A stretch of 64,000 nucleotides of DNA from Symbiodinium sp. CCMP2592. Its lineage: Eukaryota; Sar; Dinophyceae; Suessiales; Symbiodiniaceae. Both the position numbers and the translations under genes were made by a program. Location: positions 62,001-126,000 of the forward strand of contig CAJNDT010006148.1 in assembly GCA_905221615.1 (NCBI GenBank), in the 5' to 3' direction. The notes beneath the pieces were generated by a model. The model did no database searches. It was not told where the DNA came from and saw only the letters and a program-made list of their open reading frames with translations. Of the stretch, positions 62,376-64,000 are shown in pieces. The stretch's first letter is position 1. Each line of letters starts with the position of its first letter.

Positions 62376-64000
62376 TATTTTCATACATATCCACTACCTA
62401 GCACTTTAGGAGCAATATATGTACTACATATGTACATGGACACTTAGGCTCCCTCGCCAGGATTACGAATGCAGCAAGTCTACCCTGCGCGTCCTAGCAG
62501 GGGATGACCGGCAAGGCACCCCCCGGGGCTTGGGACATTTTTGGGTGTCAAAATTAGGGTCCCTTTAAAGGGCTCTATAAGGGTTACTATAAGGGATACT
62601 ATAATAAGGGATACCATAACGGATACTATAAGGGTACATACTATAATATGGGTAGTTGTCAAAATTATGGTCCCTTGTTGGCTCCTCAATATAATACGGC
62701 ACCTAATATTTAGGGTGCCCAAAAAGTCACCCTAATTTTGACAACTACCCATATCACTGAACCCTGCAAACCATAGCACCCAAGAGTGCAAGTGCTGTCT
62801 ATACTGGAAATATTTGTGATCTGTAAGGGTTATGAGGGGATTTTGGGCGTACTTTGGGGACTCAAAGTGCGTGGGGCTTCATCGGGGGGTGTAGGAAGTT
62901 TGTTGATCCTACTTTTAGGGCACTTCAAGGACCAGGGGCTGTAAAGTATCTGAAATGGGAGTCTTGTACTTCTCCTTCCTGATACCCCCGACTGATGCCC
63001 GAAGCGTACATGCACCCGTCTAGTAGTACAGCTTTACGTGGCAACAGCCTTTGGGAGCTGAATCTCTTTTGTCGCTGTTATGGGGCCCTCTAGGTCAAGG
63101 TAAGCTTGCTTGATCCTAGGTGGGGCTACTGTGTTTTGTTCTCCGTGAGGCTATTGGGCTTAATTAAGCCCTGAGCCCTTAACCCCCAGGATTTTATGCA
63201 TGGCTGCAGGAGAGGCTTCTCGAGCCTCCATGGGTTCAGCCAGGATTTAGGTCATAACAACCTACAGTCTTCCCCCGGGGTCTTAACCTAACCAAACCCT
63301 ACTTAGAGGATCATGGGACTTAGTAAGTAGTAGGTTATAATTGCTGGGGTTATAAGTCCCCTAAGTGGGGTTATCCTAATTATAACTTACTTATAACCTT
63401 ACTTGCTAAGTCCCATGATCCTTCAAGTACAGTAGATGGCGAAGTTATGCGCGCCGTCCGAAAACCACTAAGCCCTGAACCCTTGAAAGCAGCCTGCCTT
63501 TTTCAAGGCTCACTGGAGGCGCTTTGGAAAAAAGTCCTCAAAAACAAAAAATCAAAAGGGGCAGGTTAGGGCTCTTGGGCGGGGCAGGGCCCAAGTTACG
63601 GTGTAGGGTTTCTTTTTGAAGGGCAGAGAGAGGATGGCATTTGGCTGCTAAACCGCCTACTTAGATAGTAGCCTGTTCGTACTAACTCTGCGTTCACGGA
63701 CCCTGAGGCCAGTGTTCCATTGTGCGAGCCTCGCTGTAGAGCTGGTTAGCCGCGGTTAGCCGAGCATAGAGGTACATCGGAGAGCACAGGTACCTCAACT
63801 TACTTAAACTCTATGCACAAACTCGCAGACCTTAGGCCCCCATACCCTAACCCCCCAACCTCAAGTCCTGCATCGTGTTTTGGGGTTCCGTTCCTGCCTC
63901 CTGCCTCTTCTAGCTTTCCGATAGGCAGCACCGATGCCGAGTGCTGCACACTGAAGCGATGCGAGGACCGCTCTTTATGGCTTGAGCTCGGGCTTCACAG
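52076..64000 (+). CDS. Candidate gene with repeated CC-x4-C cysteine modules (one per exon)
   Basis: Five plus-strand exon-like blocks share the pattern (E/K/H)-C-C-x4-C. 52076-52124 reads ECCEPVLCKESRCSLY; 56732-56777 reads ECCDKLFCSSYPDVC; 59733-~59770 reads KCCDEAFCRGPE; 61289-~61350 reads SSPEHCCKPRFCKAHG; 63929-64000 reads DAECCTLKRCEDRS. The first two start in phase 0 after CAG and end in phase 1 at GT, so they look like duplicated exons. Such modules suit an extracellular or wall-associated disulfide-rich repeat protein (inference). Other exon candidates between them (52693, 55517, 59233, 60103, 62461, 63032, 63210) may belong to the same gene or to others. The gene would continue past the window end. 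Confidence 0.42.
52379..52432 (+). CDS. Possible dual-specificity phosphatase P-loop exon
   Basis: After AG at 52377-52378 the open frame reads AGRSRTALLVAIASRLEPEP, like the end of the phosphatase loop HCxAGxSR(S/T). The catalytic His-Cys would have to come from the preceding exon, which I did not find. Short, so tentative. Confidence 0.25.
52509..52612. mobile_element. Foldback MITE, family D copy 5
   Basis: Ends GGGTGGTTGTCAAAATTA and complement. ACTT is duplicated exactly (52505-52508 and 52613-52616). Confidence 0.75.
52693..52767 (+). CDS. Exon, function unknown
   Basis: Acceptor tcaacctcccgtgcag, then EELPDGCNPSTQWKPAPDFA and ACPTKA. The frame reaches TAG at about 52779, so it may be a terminal exon. 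Confidence 0.38.
53401..53505 (+). CDS. Possible exon
   Basis: After caccttgcgcacag. Open frame AFQKLFIAVLEPVEQSYPSV then QGHEAGQRTGAMRLG. Donor unclear. Confidence 0.28.
53790..53906. mobile_element. Foldback element related to family G
   Basis: Arms GTATAC-TTAGAAG--GCCCCC and complement, inner CTGTAATAGTG and CACTATTACAG. Confidence 0.5.
53951..54134. mobile_element. Foldback family A copy 7 with duplicated left arm
   Basis: A first left arm (53951-53980) is followed by repeated ATAAAGGGATC/GTTC filler and a telomere motif. A complete element follows from about 54034 to 54134. Confidence 0.7.
55005..55040 (+). CDS. Possible exon before a GTGAGT donor
   Basis: Open block AVEEIEESAR ends exactly at a consensus GTGAGT donor (55041). 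The acceptor is not clear. Confidence 0.28.
55128..55241. mobile_element. Foldback MITE, family I copy 2
   Basis: Arms AAAGGAGGGACCCTTAATAA and near complement, inner ACCCCTAGG-CTAC. The same family as 42494-42609 but inverted in internal order. Confidence 0.65.
55399..55491. mobile_element. Foldback element, family L
   Basis: Arms ACTTACCTTTGG-AAGTAGGG and complement CCCTACTAACCAAAGGTAAG. The terminal GTAAGT matches a splice donor on one strand. Confidence 0.5.
55517..55572 (+). CDS. Exon (basic coiled-coil peptide)
   Basis: Acceptor cccccaaaccccag, 56 bases best read as AKKERLCELLSRCKARAQ, then GTTCGG. Confidence 0.36.
56033..56395. repeat. Two local tandem duplications
   Basis: A unit GAGGGTTACCC-AAACCCTAA...CTTGA--TTCGTGAA repeats twice with a period of about 58 bases (56025-56120). 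A unit CTGAAACTCTCAGCCCTT...GACTGCAAGC repeats twice with a period of about 55 (56290-56390). Confidence 0.75.
56732..56777 (+). CDS. Cysteine-module exon 2
   Basis: 46 bases between atagcgagtgcag and GTGCCT, encoding ECCDKLFCSSYPDVC. Same phases as the exon at 52076. Confidence 0.45.
57459..57531 (+). CDS. Possible terminal exon
   Basis: After agatcccaag, open frame RGERLPDVLEDRVMVSVQIS then HAL and TAA. Confidence 0.32.
57609..57665 (+). CDS. Possible exon with Cys pair
   Basis: After gccactctccag, DGTPRLGSEEIDCCAADASH and C. The CC-x6-C spacing differs from the five modules. Confidence 0.28.
57880..57930. repeat. Interstitial telomere-type repeats
   Basis: TTTAGGG units next to a truncated family A foldback (57714-57790). 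Confidence 0.7.
57960..58860. other. No gene recognised
   Basis: About 900 bases of near-balanced composition. A 99-residue plus-strand frame (58560-58859) is Leu/Arg-rich but lacks recognisable motifs. I would not call it. Confidence 0.3.
58924..59058 (+). CDS. Possible terminal exon
   Basis: Open frame GSEPSFAVVVDDTLISKCKR then SKSLPSRMTDPMNIEAFE and TAA. The 5' border is unclear; a truncated family A foldback ends just before it. Confidence 0.3.
59233..59289 (+). CDS. Exon, possibly terminal
   Basis: After ccttgcggatcccag, AGKGLWKNKEKPSGALGWL and TAA. Confidence 0.36.
59290..59405. repeat. Interstitial telomere-type tract
   Basis: About ten TTTAGGG and TTTAGGGG variants. Confidence 0.8.
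59733..59770 (+). CDS. Cysteine-module exon 3
   Basis: After gcgagaccttcgag, KCCDEAFCRGPE in phase 0. The 3' end is approximate. A 119-residue minus-strand frame covers the same bases but has no motif. Confidence 0.33.
60103..60176 (+). CDS. Exon with GTGAAG donor
   Basis: Acceptor gaagccccacgcag, 74 bases encoding GQTEAKMSAAKITRSGAQRH and GSRL, then GTGAAG. Confidence 0.4.
60501..60603. mobile_element. Foldback MITE, family A copy 8
   Basis: Arms GGGAGTTTCCGAAAATTGGG and complement. AAAT is duplicated exactly (60497-60500 and 60604-60607). Confidence 0.78.
61105..61216. mobile_element. Foldback family F copy 3, between 11-bp direct repeats
   Basis: Same arms as 48532-48644 (CTAGGATGCCCAGTAGTACC). 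ACCATATGATA flanks both sides exactly (61094-61104 and 61217-61227), longer than the 4-bp flanks of the other two copies. Confidence 0.7.
61289..61350 (+). CDS. Cysteine-module exon 4
   Basis: After gagctccatcgcag, ESGAEQGSSPEHCCKPRFCK in phase 0, then AHG. The 3' border is approximate. Confidence 0.4.
61377..61476. repeat. Interstitial telomere array (TTTAGGG)
   Basis: About a dozen TTTAGGG units with few variants. Confidence 0.88.
61878..61995. repeat. Tandem duplication, period about 60
   Basis: The segment TATGGTTCAGGAAAGCATGC...TTTTTCGGGTTGAGGGTTCAGG occurs twice. Confidence 0.8.
62344..62376. repeat. TA and CA microsatellite
   Basis: TA run passing into CACACA. Confidence 0.88.
62461..62527 (+). 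CDS. Probable exon
   Basis: Strong acceptor taggctccctcgccag, then DYECSKSTLRVLAGDDRQGT and PRG. Donor unclear. Confidence 0.33.
62540..62750. mobile_element. Foldback family D copy 6 with duplicated left arm
   Basis: A lone left arm (about 62548-62570) is followed by AAGGG-TACTATAA filler (62571-62645). The complete element is 62650-62750, with ATAT duplicated exactly (62646-62649 and 62751-62754). Confidence 0.75.
63032..63099 (+). CDS. Exon with GTAAGC donor
   Basis: Acceptor tagtagtacag, 68 bases encoding FTWQQPLGAESLLSLLWGPL and GQ, then GTAAGC. Confidence 0.38.
63210..63250 (+). CDS. Exon followed by a family C intron
   Basis: Acceptor tgcatggctgcag, 41 bases encoding ERLLEPPWVQPGF, then GTCATA. 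The intron 63251-63432 contains a complete family C element ending in the acceptor TACAG. The downstream block starts at 63433. Confidence 0.4.
63302..63427. mobile_element. Foldback MITE, family C copy 6
   Basis: Long near-perfect arms, flanked by TA (63300-63301 and 63428-63429). The right flank TACAG doubles as a splice acceptor. Confidence 0.75.
63929..64000 (+). CDS. Cysteine-module exon 5 (runs off the window)
   Basis: After tttccgataggcag, open frame TDAECCTLKRCEDRSLWLEL to the window end. Same CC-x4-C spacing as the four other modules. Confidence 0.36.

Noticed and set aside
587..63427. Foldback elements considered as structured non-coding RNAs or transcription terminators
   Set aside because: They recur in families with target duplications and long arms on both orientations, which fits mobile elements better than RNA genes.

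Overview
Organism and setting. No identifier comes with the window. It reads as nuclear DNA of a dinoflagellate, most likely a Symbiodiniaceae-type alga (Suessiales). The signs are: interstitial telomere-type repeats (TTTAGGG/CCCTAAA) scattered through almost every non-coding stretch; very low gene density with exons of about 35 to 200 bases; GT-AG and GC-AG introns with a G after the acceptor; dozens of short foldback elements; and a 10.5 kb non-LTR retrotransposon that carries a C5 cytosine methyltransferase, an element type reported from Symbiodinium. Nothing looks bacterial: I see no operon, no Shine-Dalgarno sites, no tRNA or rRNA and no CRISPR.

Layout. 1-13.4 kb: small plus-strand exons coding coiled-coil peptides, separated by foldback elements. 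They are interrupted by an intronless, frame-broken protein kinase (7.5-8.4 kb) and an AT-rich island with a retroviral-type integrase remnant (8.7-9.5 kb). 13.4-21 kb: microsatellites, a Copia-type reverse transcriptase remnant, and plus-strand exons resembling a Methyltransf_16 (METTL21-type) lysine methyltransferase. 22.9-28.1 kb: another chain of plus-strand exons of unknown function. 28,801-39,265 (minus strand): the LINE, bounded by a perfect 15-bp duplication. Its order is C5 methyltransferase, unknown ORF, RNA-binding/coiled-coil ORF, AP endonuclease, reverse transcriptase, zinc knuckle, RNase H. 39.5-47 kb: sparse plus-strand exons, one minus-strand terminal exon, long degenerate telomere-like tracts and a large AC/GCAC/CCCA microsatellite. 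47.86-49.16 kb: the best-supported host gene, in which two introns appear to be made entirely of foldback elements. 49.2-64 kb: plus-strand exons, including five that each encode a CC-x4-C cysteine module.

How it fits together. The host genes are mosaics of tiny exons set in introns built from foldback elements and degenerate telomere repeats. Several foldback families show 4-bp target duplications; one family shows 2-bp and one copy 8-bp. At two positions the element borders coincide with splice borders and splicing restores the reading frame, which is what introner elements would produce. The LINE lies antisense in an intron-like gap between plus-strand exons, and its duplicated target is itself a telomere-like motif.

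Limits. Exons were called by eye from open frame, peptide character and splice signals, without RNA evidence, so most exon calls have low to moderate confidence. The LINE domains, the element boundaries and the foldback arms are directly visible in the sequence.
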